Below, one piece after another: positions 1-13,042 of a DNA stretch of 64,000 bases. The stretch spans positions 27,509,935 to 27,573,934 of the forward strand of contig OY987227.1 in the NCBI GenBank assembly GCA_963920705.1, read 5' to 3'. The DNA comes from Odiellus spinosus. Taxonomy: Eukaryota; Arthropoda; Arachnida; Opiliones; Phalangiidae. Numbering within the stretch: the first letter of the stretch is position 1; the number at the start of each line of letters is the position of its first letter. A model generated the notes under the pieces. The model was not told the DNA's origin and searched no databases. It saw only the letters and a program-made list of their open reading frames with translations. A program made the position numbers and the translations under genes.

Positions 1-478
1 ATATTTACGGCTAGTTACTTACCTTTATAAAACTAAATTGTTATTTTTTTTTTTCTTTACTTAATGATGACGTAGAACATCACCAATTTGAATCGATTTA
101 GACGGATTAAGTATTATAACGTGACGGAACGAGAGAGAATTTATTGTTGGCTCAATTTTAAATACCGTTTAAAAAAAACTTTATTGTAAGAATAATTAGA
201 CAATCATTTCTTAATTGAACTTTACTTCTAAAAAAGGCTTTAAGTTATTCAGCTTTGATAATCCTTGGTTATCCGGAGTATTTTAGTCATAGACCATATT
301 GTTTTTTCTCTCTCTTTCTCTCGAAGAATACAATAACTTTTAGAGGAAACTATAGGGGTCGGCGAGATATAACTAAAAAGAAAAGTGTAGAAAGAGTGAA
401 GGGGTGGCTGGCGTAGTTTTTCTTTTAAGTCGAACCACCGATTCGGTTCGCGTGTCGTCAATACCATCCATTTTTTTC

Positions 479-527
<49 letters not shown>

Positions 528-2583
528 CACCACCATTGTGGGGTCATCTTTTGGAAGAAAAAAACTATTGACAAAAGATATGAATAGGGCCCTTTTCCTC
601 GCTCATAGAACGTGGTTTTGGCCGTGCTCGCGCGTTCTTAACTTATATATAGGATATTTGCCGAAGTATAGCACGTTTTTACTTTGTCATTGGAGCCTTC
701 TGTTGTTCGTTATTAATGGCCCGTGCTCGCCTATAGTCCAAGCTAGAAAAATATCATTTCCCCCGCCCATTTTTACCGTATGTTTTCGGGGTCGACTGGG
801 GGGTGGGTGTAATGTTGTCTTTGATAGGAACCCAGGTTGCTCGTTACGGTTAAGATAGAAAGGTGTTACCCTTTAACCCCTAATTGTATCAAACGTAACT
901 TTTACGTGCTTTATGTTATAACGCGATAACCTGAAAAATCAATATTTTCTTTCGCCAAGTTAATATTGGTATACGTTTGACCCCAGCGTGACTCCGTGAT
1001 CCTATAATTCGTTTAATATTTTTTATTACAAAATATAGATCCACATAAAGTCCAGTTTTATTAAATTTATAGTAAAAATTAAGTATTATCCATATTTTGC
1101 GAAGAATACCAGATTTTATATTTTATTAAATAATACAAAATCAAAAAAAAAAATGAACAAAATCGTAATTTATCGTACAAAATTAAGTTTTTCAAAAATA
1201 ATGAGATAATTTTTCACGATCTATCCGAATTTGAAATTTTTTCTGCCTCTGAATGGTAGCTTTTCTCTGAGCTTTGGTGCGCTGTACGCGCAACACTTTT
1301 ACAGGCGCCTATTTGAAATATATTGCTACTTTAAATCCTGTATGCTTGCTTTTCCCCACTTATTCATTCATTTATTGGGAAATACATTTTTTAGTTCGAA
1401 ATCAAAGTTGAAAAAATGGGGAAATACTGAGGTGAATGGATACATAATGTTTAATAATCTTAGGAATAAAGTAGTGCTCGACATCGGCAACGTATCGTGA
1501 ACAAGAATAAAAGCTTATAATAAATAAAGGTCTAATAAAATATAAAAATATTTATGAAATATTTATTTTTGGAATCACCATGACATATAATTGAATAATT
1601 ATTAATCATATGATTGGCTAAATTTTTCCTCTTACTTAAATTAAAATCTAACCAAATATTGAGCGCTAAAAACGTCTTCCACAAATTATATTTAAAATTA
1701 AGGTGCAGATTCTGAATTTTTTCTTTTAAATACGTTGCAATTTCAGCTGTTAATTTCACTTTAAAATTATAATACGCGTAAAAATTAAATTATGTGAAGT
1801 AATATATCTGTCGTGATATACTCGTATATAAACGAATTACTAATTACAAGAAGAAAAAAAACCTGCTTTTTTCCCCATGGGGAAATTCTCCTCCTATTAG
1901 ACCATATTCATTTTTTTTCTTCTATTCCAAGCATGAACCTTCAAAGAATTCTTTTTCATAAAGTTTTTTTTTCCTTTACTTCGTATCTCGTCGCAATTTC
2001 TCGCTATCCTCCGGAGTTAAATTTCTGTGACACATTTTCATTTACTTTATTCTCCATTATACTCTATATAAAAAGGGCCATGAAACCCTTCGGATATCGT
2101 TCTTTCACGTAAAGGTGACGTTTTTATCAATCTTTCTATATTCTTTTCGTCATTTTAACCTCCAAGCATTATATACTTTTTAGGCCCATCTATTTTACTC
2201 TCCGGTCGACTTGACAGATATTTCGTTTTCTATCCCCGACCACCGCTCTCTTGATGTATACGATTTAATTTAGTTTTCTCCGGAAACTTTGCTACCGTTA
2301 TACTACTCGGACGAAGCTTTCTCTTAAACTTATTTTCAAGAGAACTTTAAAGGGGACTATTTTATTCGCTGTTAAATTTAACATTAGATATTAATCCGCC
2401 CCATGTTTTCGCTAGCTTCCAAAGTGATCTTGAAACTAAAAGTGTAACTTTCACTTTCTATAGTTCTTAAAGGGAATAATAAAAGCTGTTACCCTAAAAA
2501 AACTCAAGCAAAAAGTAATAGTATGATACTAGAAATAGGTAAAAAAAAAAAAAAAGAGTCAACGTTCTGTTATACCCTTGGAT
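1..2583. other. Non-coding stretch, no gene recognised
   Basis: I see no supported gene here. Open frames on both strands are short, AT-rich or made of low-complexity CT/GA runs, and none shows a recognisable domain, signal peptide or splice structure. The only distinct structure is the CT microsatellite at 481-524. Confidence 0.5.
481..524. repeat. (CT)n microsatellite
   Basis: A nearly uninterrupted CT dinucleotide run of about 44 bp. Read on the minus strand it produces an Arg-Glu repeat in an open frame, which is an artefact of the repeat and not a protein. Confidence 0.95.
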
Positions 2584-2587
2584 TTAA

Positions 2588-3020
2588 AGGGAGAATGCAA
2601 CCTAATTACAAGTGATTTTTTTATCGATTCATTATCGTTTAAATAGGCCTAATCCATCGATAAAAAGTTTACAATACAAATATTAAACTAGAAATAAATT
2701 TAAAACTTACCCTGAAAATAGGCTTAGCGGGATTCATGGAGATCCTGAATCGCGTCCGTGTAAGGTCAAGTGACCAATGAGAAAGGCCCGTCGTTCGCGC
2801 GAGATCTGCACGAGACTTACAGTCTCGCGCGATTGGTCGCTAGACCTTACACGCGAGGAAATCAGGACCTCCATGAATACCACTAAGCCTATTTTCAGGG
2901 TAAGTTTTAAATTTATTTCTAGTTTAATATTTGTTTGTAAATTTTTTTAATAGTGGATTAGGCCTATTTAAACAATAAGGAATCGATAAAAATCACTTGT
3001 TGTTAGGTTGCATTCTCCCT
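2588..3020. mobile_element. TTAA-family MITE, copy 1 (complete)
   Basis: A 433-bp non-autonomous DNA transposon flanked by TTAA on both sides (2584-2587 and 3021-3024). The ends are inverted repeats beginning AGGGAGAATGCAACCTAA. Subterminal AT-rich blocks with the motif GGCCTAATCCA lead into a long internal palindrome of about 190 bp whose arms carry GTGTAAGGTC and GACCAAT. It has no coding capacity. TTAA target sites are known for the piggyBac and Kolobok superfamilies. The AGGG terminus looks more Kolobok-like, but that is inference. Confidence 0.9.
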
Positions 3021-3057
3021 TTAACCTTCACCTACTAATCACAGTTCGTATAACATT

Positions 3058-3300
3058 TAAGCTACGGTCACATTTCTTAACCGATTTGAAAGGGTAAATT
3101 CAAACCGATATTCAAATCACCAGAAATCGTTTTAAGCGTCACGTGTTCACGAATTATCGTTATAAATCGATTTATCGGTTGTTGAAACCAGTCGAATCGG
3201 TACGAAACTGGTTCCCGAAGCAGTTTCGAGAAATCGAATCAAATCGATTCGAGAAAAGACGGTTTAAATGGATTCCAAGGCCTAGTATGAACGCGGCTTA
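3058..3300. mobile_element. TAAGC-family element, copy 1
   Basis: A 243-bp repeat with imperfect inverted ends: TAAGCTACGGTCACA on the left, and TAAGCCGCGTTCATA when the right end is read in reverse. The body contains AAATCGATTTAT and AATCGATTCGAGAAAAGAC, which recur at 28130-28250. The segment with AAGCGTCACGTGTTCACG recurs at 60782-60955. No target duplication is clear. A further end fragment with TAAGCTACGGTCACG lies at 27215-27234. Superfamily not assigned. Confidence 0.65.
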
Positions 3301-3850
3301 TCTTAACCATGGTAAATAAGACGCTTATTATAAATGTCGTAGTAAACATTTAAAATGGGCTTATTTTCATACTTATGCGTAACTATTGTTGAGAACTTTT
3401 GGTACAAACGTAATTTTATTTCACGAATTAATTATGAAACTATTCTAAAAGTCTTTTGGCGCTTGTAAAGCTTTAATTTATTCTTACGTTTCTTAAATTT
3501 AATTTAATTGCGTAAGAATTTGCATTAAAAGGTTTAATTAAAACGAAAAAGTTTTCGCTTATACAATATCAGTTCGTTTTATGGATAATTAAATCTTTTT
3601 GCGCAATATTTAGACAAATATTAACTTTTTTAATTAAAATTGACACGAAAATATCAAGTTTCTGAGTATATAGTGGCTAAATAATATCTTTATTTTTCTT
3701 TAAAAGGATGAGGGAAATTGGATTCGAGAATTTTAATGGGAAACTATTAGCTAAAAATGGAATGTTAGTTTTTTAATTAACGAATTTTGGGAGATATTTC
3801 TAATGATTAGTTTAAAATCTCAAGTTGGGTTAGGTTTGAATTTCAGCGTA

Positions 3851-4003
3851 GAAGTCTGGGTTTGGACAAGATTATCCTCAAATATTTGTTTAATCAGTTA
3901 ATTATTAATAATAATTAGTTTAATATTCGTAATTAGACTCCCTTTGATAATTTCATAAGTAAGGATAAAATAATCACAAATATCTTGTCCAAACTCCGAC
4001 CTC
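3851..4003. mobile_element. TA-flanked small MITE, copy 1
   Basis: A 153-bp element between TA dinucleotides (3849-3850 and 4004-4005). Its inverted ends contain GTTTGGACAAGAT on the left and ATCTTGTCCAAACTC on the right, with an AT-rich core containing TTAATCAGTTAATTATTAAT. The TA target site and size fit a Tc1/mariner-type MITE, by inference. Related copies are at 12893-13036 and 48243-48390, with decayed ones at 27763-27895 and 49861-49915. Confidence 0.75.
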
Positions 4004-4004
4004 T

Positions 4005-4085
4005 AAGGATAAATTCTGACCAATCATACTATTTCAGCTTTCAACAGCGCTATTACGATAGAATTTATTAAAAACGTGGCCAGAT
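4005..4085. mobile_element. GGCCAATCA-family MITE, one end only
   Basis: A fragment reading AAATTCTGACCAATCATAC followed by TTTCAACAGCGCT. It matches the reverse complement of the right end of the fuller element at 31488-31672, so it is one terminus of the same family. It abuts the TA-family copy just before it. The other end is not recognisable. Confidence 0.6.
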
Positions 4086-4133
4086 GGCGAGATCTTCGCC
4101 CTCAGAATAAATTGGGATATCTGTACTACATAT

Positions 4134-4427
4134 CAAGAAGGATCAGATAAGGAGACGAAAAGTGGGGCTGCGTTGAGTTAGAGAGAGAAGAGCCAACCTC
4201 CCACTCGGGTGGAAAGGGGGGATAGGAAATTCTCGAGGTAAACTGTTGTCACGTGGTCACTAGCGTCGTTGGCTACTATGAAGCTGATAAAGGATCCGTT
4301 TTACCCACGTGACAACATTTTACCACGAGACGTCTCTACCCGCGTTCTCCCAGAGTGGGAGTTTATAGGCCGACGCAGTAGGAACCGCGCCGTCCCCACT
4401 TTTCCTCTCCTTATCTGATCCTTCTTG
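4134..4427. mobile_element. CAAGAAG-family MITE, copy 1 (7-bp TSD)
   Basis: A 294-bp element flanked by perfect direct repeats TACATAT (4127-4133 and 4428-4434). The terminal inverted repeats start CAAGAAGGATCAGATAAGG and extend about 35 bp to an AAAGTGGGG block. Inner inverted segments contain TTGTCACGTGG and CCACGTGACAA, so much of the element can fold back. It has no coding capacity. The 7-bp duplication is shared with the other copies at 30284 and 44078 and with the unrelated-bodied CAGAAG family. Confidence 0.93.
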
Positions 4428-4434
4428 TACATAT

Positions 4435-6845
4435 CAAACAAACAAATATATCACCAGAGTTTGCAATATTCAGTTCAACGGGCGCCACCACTTTTTAACA
4501 GTTGGTGCTCCTGTGATAAGAGAAATGTCGCGTTTTGGAAAATATATTAAATTCTATAAAGCCAAGTTTCACATTGTTCAAAACCGGGGTTATGGGACAA
4601 AATTTCCGTCGCTATATATAAAAATAGACGGTGTACAATATTAAATTAATACAGTGTCATTGTTAACCACGCTCGCTTCTCTAATTGCAATTCGATGTTA
4701 TATAATACGGAAAAATAATCTCATTCATTCTGGTCACGCGTCCGCGTGTGGGAAAAGTTTCTGTATTATTTCGTCTTTTCGGAAATCCTCCGAAACTTTC
4801 TTATTGTTGTAATAATTGAACCGTAGCTTGGTAAGGAAGATGGTTAGGTTGAAAGTCGAGTCTTTACACGTTCCAACTTAGTTAGAATCCGCTTTTAATC
4901 AGTGCCTTTAAAATTTTTCAAAAGATGGAAGGGTATAGGGTTCGAGCGCCCTCGGAAAAGCGACGCGATGCAAATATGCTAGGAAACCTCCTTAAAATTA
5001 AAGGGCGAGCTTTCGAACCTTTCCTTAATTAAAATTTCCTTTATTCTAATTTTGGAATTTTGAGGTATGGAGAATGTAAGTGGATGGAGAAGTTGTAGAG
5101 GTTTAAAGAGTTAGGGACCTATTTACTTTTTAAAAAGTGTCGAAATTTTGAATTTTTTAATATTTTTGTTGTGAAATATTAAAATAAAATCTTGGCTATT
5201 TATTCAGTGACGAATTAGCAAACATAACAGTGTGATGAGAGCTATAGGCTTAAAGCTACCAGGGAACGTTAATTGTAAACGGATATTTCTTTATTAAATA
5301 AATATTAATTAATTAATACATTACAGTTCAAAATTTGAATATCAATAAAATTAATCCTAAATCTATTTAAATCCCAATTAATTGAAATTTGAAGCTAATC
5401 AAGCGAAAGCTTCATTAGATTGTAATCATATCCACGCGGACACGCCAAATGTGCTCTTCGATTTTCTTTACTTTCAAAGGTAATTAGACTTAGGCTAATG
5501 GCAGCCAGAAAGAGAGTGGATAATTTTATTTGTATCTTTTCGCTTCAGTTAACTATTAACGATTTAAATTACCGGTCATAAAGGGGTTTAAATGAGGCTT
5601 TTTCTAACTTTTTAAGCTCACTCGAATAATTGGTTATTGAGATTCGTTTGAAAATGAGCAAAACTACCTTCATTTAAGAAGTCAATTTTGGGTCTCTAAC
5701 CCTTTGAAGTTCAAGCGCGCTCGTCCAGAATTCGAGCTCATTTAAAATTACATTCAAAATGAGACCATGGATGAAAGCGAAGCGAATGATGAGGATTTCG
5801 GGTTTATTAGAAATAATCTCTTAGTTAAAACTTTTCCCTAGAACAGAATATTTTGTACACAGAAATCTTTTTGAATTTCAATTTCCCAGGTTTTCAACTT
5901 CTCCTTTCACTTGGCCTAGCTTCTTCATTATCCTAGCTTTTTCTCGTTTAAATTCATTCCGGCGAATTTCCAATTAGGACGGAAAATCGCGTTCTATCAG
6001 ACACATATACGACTTCGAAAATTTTGAAACGATTCAGAAATCTTTCGGCACAAACTAAACTATTTTTAGGCGCGTTTTAATCAAGATGTTTTGGACCAAA
6101 AATGAAACTTTTTCGAATCGAACTCACTTCATTGTCACCGGAATGTGTGTCATCTTACAAACTTGAAGGATGATATTTCAAACATGGTACAATGTAAAGG
6201 AACTTGAAATGTTTCAGTGGCTCGATATGAATAACCTTTTACTTCCCTCGTGACCAAGCAATCTATGGAAAATATACACTTTTACTGACACGTTCGCGTT
6301 CTTCATTCATATTTCAAACTTTCGAAAATTTTTAGCGAGATTTTTTCGGAACATCGATAAAAACGAAGCAACAGCTAGCTTTCGGAACTGTCGTAATACG
6401 CGTAAGAGACGCGGAAAAAAAATCAACCGCGGGGTTAGCCATTAGCCAACTAGTTACCAGGAAGGGGTGCCGAATGGCAAAGAGAAAAAAAAATCCGAGC
6501 CGAGTTAAAAGCATTTCGTAATTCAAAATAAACCCTCTCAAGACAACTTTGGTTTGCTTACATCCTGTGCCCAGTATAGCGACTTAGAAGAACGCGGTGG
6601 CGTTTCCGGTTAGAAGAGAGTGCTACCTACTACCGACTCTCTCTCTCTCTCTTCATCCTTTCCCATTTATCCCCTTAAAGGGAAAGAGTTACATCCGAAA
6701 ACGCGTTTTTTAAATCATAATTTGAAGACTCGAGAGGCGATTTTATTACTATTAAATCCGATTTCATCCGTGATGCGTAGGAAAAAGTTGAGGCATTTTT
6801 TTCATTGAGTTAATTGTTGAAAAAAGTGAAAACATTACGCCATGT
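4435..6845. other. Non-coding stretch, no gene recognised
   Basis: AT-rich unique-looking sequence. No frame here has a recognisable domain or a consistent exon structure, and I see no clear repeat boundaries. A short CT-rich run lies near 6635-6655. Confidence 0.5.
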
Positions 6846-7183
6846 CAGAAGCCGATGAAACCCTCCTTTGAAGTCTACTACTCTAATGTTCCATATAGCG
6901 CTCCTCTCTGTATGGGTGAAATTCCCAATTTTACGAGATCGGAGGGGTCCTACTTCATACCCCCCTGTCAACGCAAAATTGGAAATTCTCTCTCTCCACA
7001 AACGACGACGTTTTTTGACGAACTCCGAGGCTGCTAGAGATATTCGCTCGACAAACTCCCGCTCCGAAAATATCTACCGATAGGAGGCGAACAAATCGCG
7101 CTTTTTTGAAACTAATCCATACAGAGAGGGGTAGACAAGACCCGGGAGTAATAGACTTCAAAGGAGGGTTTCATCGGCTTCTG
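6846..7183 (+). mobile_element. CAGAAG-family MITE, copy 1
   Basis: A 338-bp element with terminal inverted repeats CAGAAGCCGATGAAACC extending to about 38 bp (through GAAGTCTA). Subterminal CTCTCTGTATGGGT blocks also lie in inverted orientation. The flanks are gCCATGT (6839-6845) and aCCATGT (7184-7190), a 7-bp duplication with one mismatch. The element stays open in several frames in every copy because it is short and closely conserved. Those frames are not treated as genes. Confidence 0.93.
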
Positions 7184-7717
7184 ACCATGTATATTAAATT
7201 ACAAAGAACAGGAGAATGGCGCGAGTCTTTCCCTTTATCTTTCTCGGGCTTTGATCCTTTGGGGTCGGGGTTCGATAGGAGGGTGGAGGAGTAAGTGGAA
7301 AATTGGGCAAGAAGAAAAAAAAACCAAGGCTGGAAATCAGTCGCTCATCAAGAAGAGGTTAAGAAAAAGAACGGCGCTATAGGCGCTAGTCCAACACACG
7401 CAGCCACGAGAGGTCGAGGCAAAACGAATAAAGAAAATATAGATAGACCTAGCTTGTATCAAGCAACTATGGTCACTAGGAGATGCCAAGAGGACAGGAA
7501 ATCCTATCTTATAGGTCCTGATTAGGTCATCTACTTACTTTCCTTACACTTTGTTGGGAATACAAGATACTTTTTTCCGCGCGCTGCAGGAACCCCAAAT
7601 AATGCCAATATATATATATATAGAATATATCCGTGTCGAGGATAACGTAGTTTGCGATGAAATACCCGAGGGGGTGGACAATTCGTTTTTTGTGTACACC
7701 TGAGTTAGAATTTTGAT

Positions 7718-7872
7718 GAGTTCGTTAGAGTTCACGCGAGTTCTTCGAGTTCCCAAGAATTCGCCAGAATTCTCGAAAATCTGCTAGATTTCTCATAAAA
7801 TTTATGAGAGTTCGCGTAAGCTCCAGAGAGTTCTCATGAGTTTCCAAGAGTTCGTGAAGTTCTGACGAGTTC
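7718..7872. repeat. 10-bp periodic GAGTTC array
   Basis: About sixteen decamers of the form GAGTTCNNNN. The GAG or its variant (GAA, AAG, GAT) falls at nearly exact 10-bp steps, for example 7718, 7728, 7738, 7747, 7757, 7767, 7808, 7818, 7828, 7838, 7848 and 7867. The hexamer is conserved much better than the spacer. Some units have GAATTC. The array is flanked by TGTGTACA on the left and TGTACACA on the right. Confidence 0.85.
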
Positions 7873-7884
7873 ATTTCCACTTGT

Positions 7885-10800
7885 ACACAGAGTTCCTTAA
7901 GTGTCAGCCCCCTCGGAAATGCCGAATTAGATACGAATGCCTTTTTGGATACTGTTTACGCTATATCATTATAATAACGAACCAAGGCAGACGCGCCCCG
8001 AGCAATAATAACTGGGCAACGCTACGTATTCAAACCCCCAGTTAGTTTCGCGAACCAGAATTTATCCTTAAGTCGACATATCATGACTTGGCTTTCTGCT
8101 CGTGTTGTCAGTTTGTGGTAGAAGATACAGGCTTTAAATTAAAGCAAAGATGCGTAGGAGAAACAGATCTTTCTTCGTTAATCGTTTCAGAACCTAAGTT
8201 TCGAGGGTGATTTAGCCATATGTTTGAAGAATACCGCCATTAGCATTGTACATATGTTATTATTATAAGTAGATAGCGCGGCGCTCGAGTCAAATGTCGA
8301 TGGTGCCGTCTTTGAGGAACTATACGGAGTAACTACGTCAGTACAGGGTAACAGCGCAGATGCTCAAACATTCAGTGTTGCCATTAAGTAGTTGCTCTCC
8401 AATTTGGGCGGTTTTCAATAAGCTTGAATACGCCCACTCCTATTAGCTTTTACAATAGAACCAAAGAAGTGAAAGAGGAGAATATGCAACACGGGGTTTA
8501 AAAGAAGAAAGATTAGCGCCCCATCTAAAAAAAATCAGAATATTAATAGACCATAACAAGCAGAAATCACTCTGATAAAAACTCCTTGTAATAACATATT
8601 TCTTTAATAATCACCAAACGTCGAGCGAAAAATATTTTTATTGGTGTTTTTATTTTTTGCCCACTAGTTTTGATAACAAATACTTATTTCGAACAATTTT
8701 AAGCCGTTTTCCATTGTGTTTTTTTTACATCAACTAAGGTTCTAAAAAATTATTGACCTTGACTTTCGAAATAATGGATCCACAGCTGAAAAAAACTCAT
8801 AATGGAAATTTTTCGAATTGATTTGTGAGCCTACGGATTAAGTTAAAAATTATTCAATTTTCTGGCTGAAGGCGTAGGTGGAGGACCGCTAGTTAACGTC
8901 TTTAATTTAAGCCTTCAATTTAAATTATTTAAGCAGTATAAATTTAGGTTAAAGTTCGATATTTATTAGAATAAATCTTTATTTTCCTAATTTTTAAGGT
9001 GCTAAAAGACGTTTCGATTCTTAACGGGTTTTGTGGATCGGCGATATCGCGCGTGTGGACAGTAATACTGCGCCAACTGTGAACATATTGTGCCTGTTTT
9101 TTTGGATACCACAGTTTTCGAAGATCATCTGGTGATAGGACTGTGTTCAAATTGGATTCAACTACGGTAGTTCGGAACACCAATTAAGTGGATTTCGATT
9201 GCCACGTGAGTTAATTTTAATTATAATTTATTTCTATTTGGAAGAACTAGGCGTTAAGCCTTTGTTTTCATAGCCGTGACCAGCAAGTAGATGTTGGTCA
9301 AATAGTTTAGACAATTATTGTTTTTAATTTATTATTATTATTACTTCGTCATTTTTCACAAAATATTTCCCTTTACGAGTACTCTTAGCTATAAATTTGG
9401 GTTAAAAGGTCGCCAGGGCAATTTCGTAAATGGGGGATCCCCTATTTTTACAAGTTTTTGTCGTTTGTGGCAGCAAATTGGATGGAGAACACGATTCCGT
9501 CAAAGTGTTTTCGCTGCAAATGATTTTATATATATGCTAAAATCCCATATGCGCGCAGTCTCAAATTTTATTCATTTACAATAATTGCTTTAAAATTATT
9601 ATTATTATTATTTAGAAAAGTAATCCGCGTTACTCGTAAGCATTGTTGAAAATAAAAACAATTGACCAACTATAGACCTATTATCTCCCACATACCTTTA
9701 GAGATAACCGATAATGGGAGCCTTATCTATATAATACGATGTTATCTAATATTTTACACGCAATTATATTTCGCTAACACTCAATCGATGTTATTAATTA
9801 TGTCAGTAATAAGTAATTAATAGGTTCGTGGCTTTGATTTAATTGCATAATACAATGTTTTATTCATTGTTCTTGTTAAAATTCCGTCTCCCTATTTTAT
9901 CGCCAACATACATTACAACAATCATTACTTATCTAGGACTCAAAGTTACATATGACCCAAGTTAAATATATAAAATAATAATTCCATACTAACTAAACTC
10001 ATACTCTGATCAAAACTCGCTGCAGATTCTGGATGAATAAATGAAAATATTTCGGGGGAGAGTGATAGTCAATACAATTGAAGATTGCAGCGGGCGCGAA
10101 CCTGTTATTCCATCTATTTCTACGCCCTTTATTCGATAGGGAGGAAAATAAGTATAGTTTTGCGCCTGTTGCAAACTCGGTTTGTTTTTACGTGATACGG
10201 ATAATAGATAGAGTCGTATAAACAGGAGCGGTCATTTCTCGTTTCTTAACATTAAAGTCTCCCCACTCTCAATACATATACCCTCGGTCATTTTCTTCAG
10301 ACTCCGCCATCTTCACGAATATCGACATCCCTAAAGACTCTTTCACTCTCGTTCGAGGTGACTTCGTTAATAGAGTAGAAACCGCGAATAGCGTGGAATC
10401 ATAACATCATGTTAAGGACAATGTTCAATTATCAGTTGGAAAAAGGTGAAAATATATTTCCCCTTCTAGACATTTTGCCTTTTTAGTCGAGTAGGGTGGC
10501 TTACGACAGGCACCTTTTCTAGCTCAGTTTCCTTTCCACTTGGTCACACCATGCCGCCCAATTTATATACATCATTTCGCGATTAATGGTACATAAATTA
10601 ATGTTGCGAAGTTCATATTAAATTAATCAAAAATATTTTAAAGTGCGTAAAAAATCATTAAAGGGAGGGTGAAGAAACAATTTTGTTTGTTAGTTTTTCA
10701 TTATTGATTGGTCTTCTAAAAGAAAGACATATTTTGTACTAGAATATTCGGGAAATCTCTCTGAATTGTACAAAACATTACAAACCTGGTTTGCCATAGA

Positions 10801-12118
10801 ATTAAAAATTAGAATCTCAGACTCTTTAATTAAAACACGATTCACTAGCTTAATTGCTTAATAAGATCCCCGCGACACGTGCTAAGGTATATTCTTAGAA
10901 TAGCGCTAAATCTCGTCCAAGAACATTTAATTTCCTACTAATCTAATTCACGATTATCTCTAGTAATTCATAATCAAAATTTAATATCATCAAAATCTAA
11001 TCGGGGGTCTAGGCGTCTGGCAAATAACATGGGCTTGTCGTAGGCCACTATTCTATCTTTCATTGAGCCAATATGGCGTTGAATTTTATGTTGTGGTTTG
11101 AATACGGGTTTACAATCAGCGTTAGAAAAAAATATGCACGACACCTTTCAATTTTAAATTCATTTTGTTCAAAGAAATTAATATATCATTGCTTAAATTC
11201 GCACGATACCTTTAGAGTTAATATTCTTAACATTATCCTTTATTTTTCCATCCATTTCGTTTTATCCTTTATTCATCTCAGAACCGCGAATACGTCTTAC
11301 ATTCAGGATCATTTTGTTATTTCAGCGCGTTGAAAGGCCCGGCGAAATTTTGCTATGATTTTTGTTTCCATGGTGTTTTGAGGGAGCTAGACTGTTTTGC
11401 GTGCTGAAATATCAACTTGATTTTGAGTCCGTAGTTGATTCCAAAAAATATATATAAAACCCCGGTAATATAAATCCCACCTTCGACAATATTTGAAACG
11501 GTGTTTGAGATACGGGGAGCGTAATGTTGGAAGTATAGCGTTTTCGTGATGAAACGTATATCTAAGAAAAGCAACATTATTTCCCTCTAGAAATATATCC
11601 TTTACTTTTCATCCCAATCTCTAGCTCGACTTTTTTTTTTATATCCGCTCTTTTTCTTTCCCCAGTCGGGCTTCTTTTCTAATTCCCAGGTGACTGCCCG
11701 TTCCTTATAAGCATTGGGTTCATCCCGGCCGCGCCACACTCTCTCCAACCGTTTTTTACGGGCATAACCTTAGAGCTTAATACCGCAGTTAGGTCTATCT
11801 CTTTTCTACCCCCCTCTCTTTCTATCCTAAAGAAGATTCTGAGCCACCCATCTTCTAGCTCTTTTATATATAGCTCGAAAAAGCAAAGTTTCCACGATAC
11901 TTTTGAAGTGACCCCGTCGAAAATCTACCTATAATTTTATATTTTTTAAGTTACGTAAAATTGATGTAAATTGTCGGAGAATTAGCAAAATTACTAAAAT
12001 TGTAATAAAATATTTAAATGTCTTACATTTTGGATTAAAAGTGAACAAATTGCTAAAAGAGGTCAAAGTTTAACGTTTAAATTTTTTTACCAATAATGTT
12101 ACGTGTTTGGCGTCGTTA
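7885..12118. other. Non-coding stretch, no gene recognised
   Basis: About 4.2 kb of AT-rich sequence without a supportable gene. Small TTA-type microsatellites occur near 9594-9613. Open frames are short and lack domains, signal peptides or matching splice sites. Confidence 0.45.
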
Positions 12119-12125
12119 ATGACAT

Positions 12126-12462
12126 CAGAAGCCGATGAAACCCTCCTTTGAAGTCTATTACTCCCGGGTCTTGTCTACCCCTCTCTGTATGGGTTATTCT
12201 CAAAAGGCGCGATCCGTACGCCTCCTAACGGTAGATGTTTTCGGAGCGGGAGTTCGTCGAGCGAATATCTCTAGCAGCCTCGGAGTTCGTCCAAAAAACG
12301 TCGTCGTTTGTGGAGAGAGAGAATTTCCAATTTTCAGTAGACAGGGGGGATGAAGTAGGACCCCTTCTAACTCGTAAAATTGGGAATTTTACCCATACAG
12401 AGAGGAGCGCTATATGGAACATTGGAGTAGTAGACTTCAAAGGAGGGTTTCATCGGCTTCTG
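12126..12462 (-). mobile_element. CAGAAG-family MITE, copy 2 (7-bp TSD)
   Basis: A 337-bp copy in opposite orientation to copy 1. It is flanked by perfect ATGACAT direct repeats (12119-12125 and 12463-12469). Both termini, CAGAAGCCGATGAAACC and its reverse complement, are intact. It is nearly identical to the copies at 21541 and 59979, implying recent spread. Confidence 0.95.
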
Positions 12463-12892
12463 ATGACATGGTAATGTAATTCTTTGTCGGACATACTTGG
12501 TCCTATTAATTTCACGAGTGTGGTGGCTGTTTAGTCGGAAGTTAGATTTTTGATCAGCGTTACTAAAGGCACATCCCTCCTCTAAAATACACAGAAATTT
12601 AAATACATATCATATTTTGTGACTATTACACTTATTTTAGAACTAGCTTCCTGACACATTAACGCCTAAATAATAACGAGAGTGACTTGTCAACCACATG
12701 TGTAAACGCGGCTTCGTAACGTGTTGTAGCCAACGAGATCTGACTTTATATATTACATAGTTGTATGCCCATCCTTTCGTTTCCTCTTTTAGCTGCGCGC
12801 CAAAATCGGATCTTAAAGGGTTAGGGACTCCTAAATTAATTGAATTTATATTTTAACTATATTCTTAACGGATCAAAAAAACACAGTAGCTA

Positions 12893-13036
12893 GAGGTCCG
12901 GGATTTGGACGAGATATTTATATCTTTATTCATAATTTGAAATTAACCACGGGCAAAAAATAAATAACTTATTATTAATAATTAACTGATTAACCAAATA
13001 TTTGTGGATTATCTTGTCCAGAGATTGTCGCCGTGG
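12893..13036. mobile_element. TA-flanked small MITE, copy 2
   Basis: A 144-bp element between TA at 12891-12892 and 13037-13038. The left end reads GAGGTCCGGGATTTGGACGAG. The right end has TTATCTTGTCCAGAG and is more diverged. The core shares CATAATTTGAAATTA with the copy at 48243. Confidence 0.7.
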
Positions 13037-13042
13037 TAGGAT

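Noticed and set aside
249-536. Arg-Glu repeat protein
   Set aside because: Translation of the CT/GA microsatellite; no other coding evidence.
7544-7756. Open frame across the decamer array
   Set aside because: The array explains the open frame. No start context or domain.
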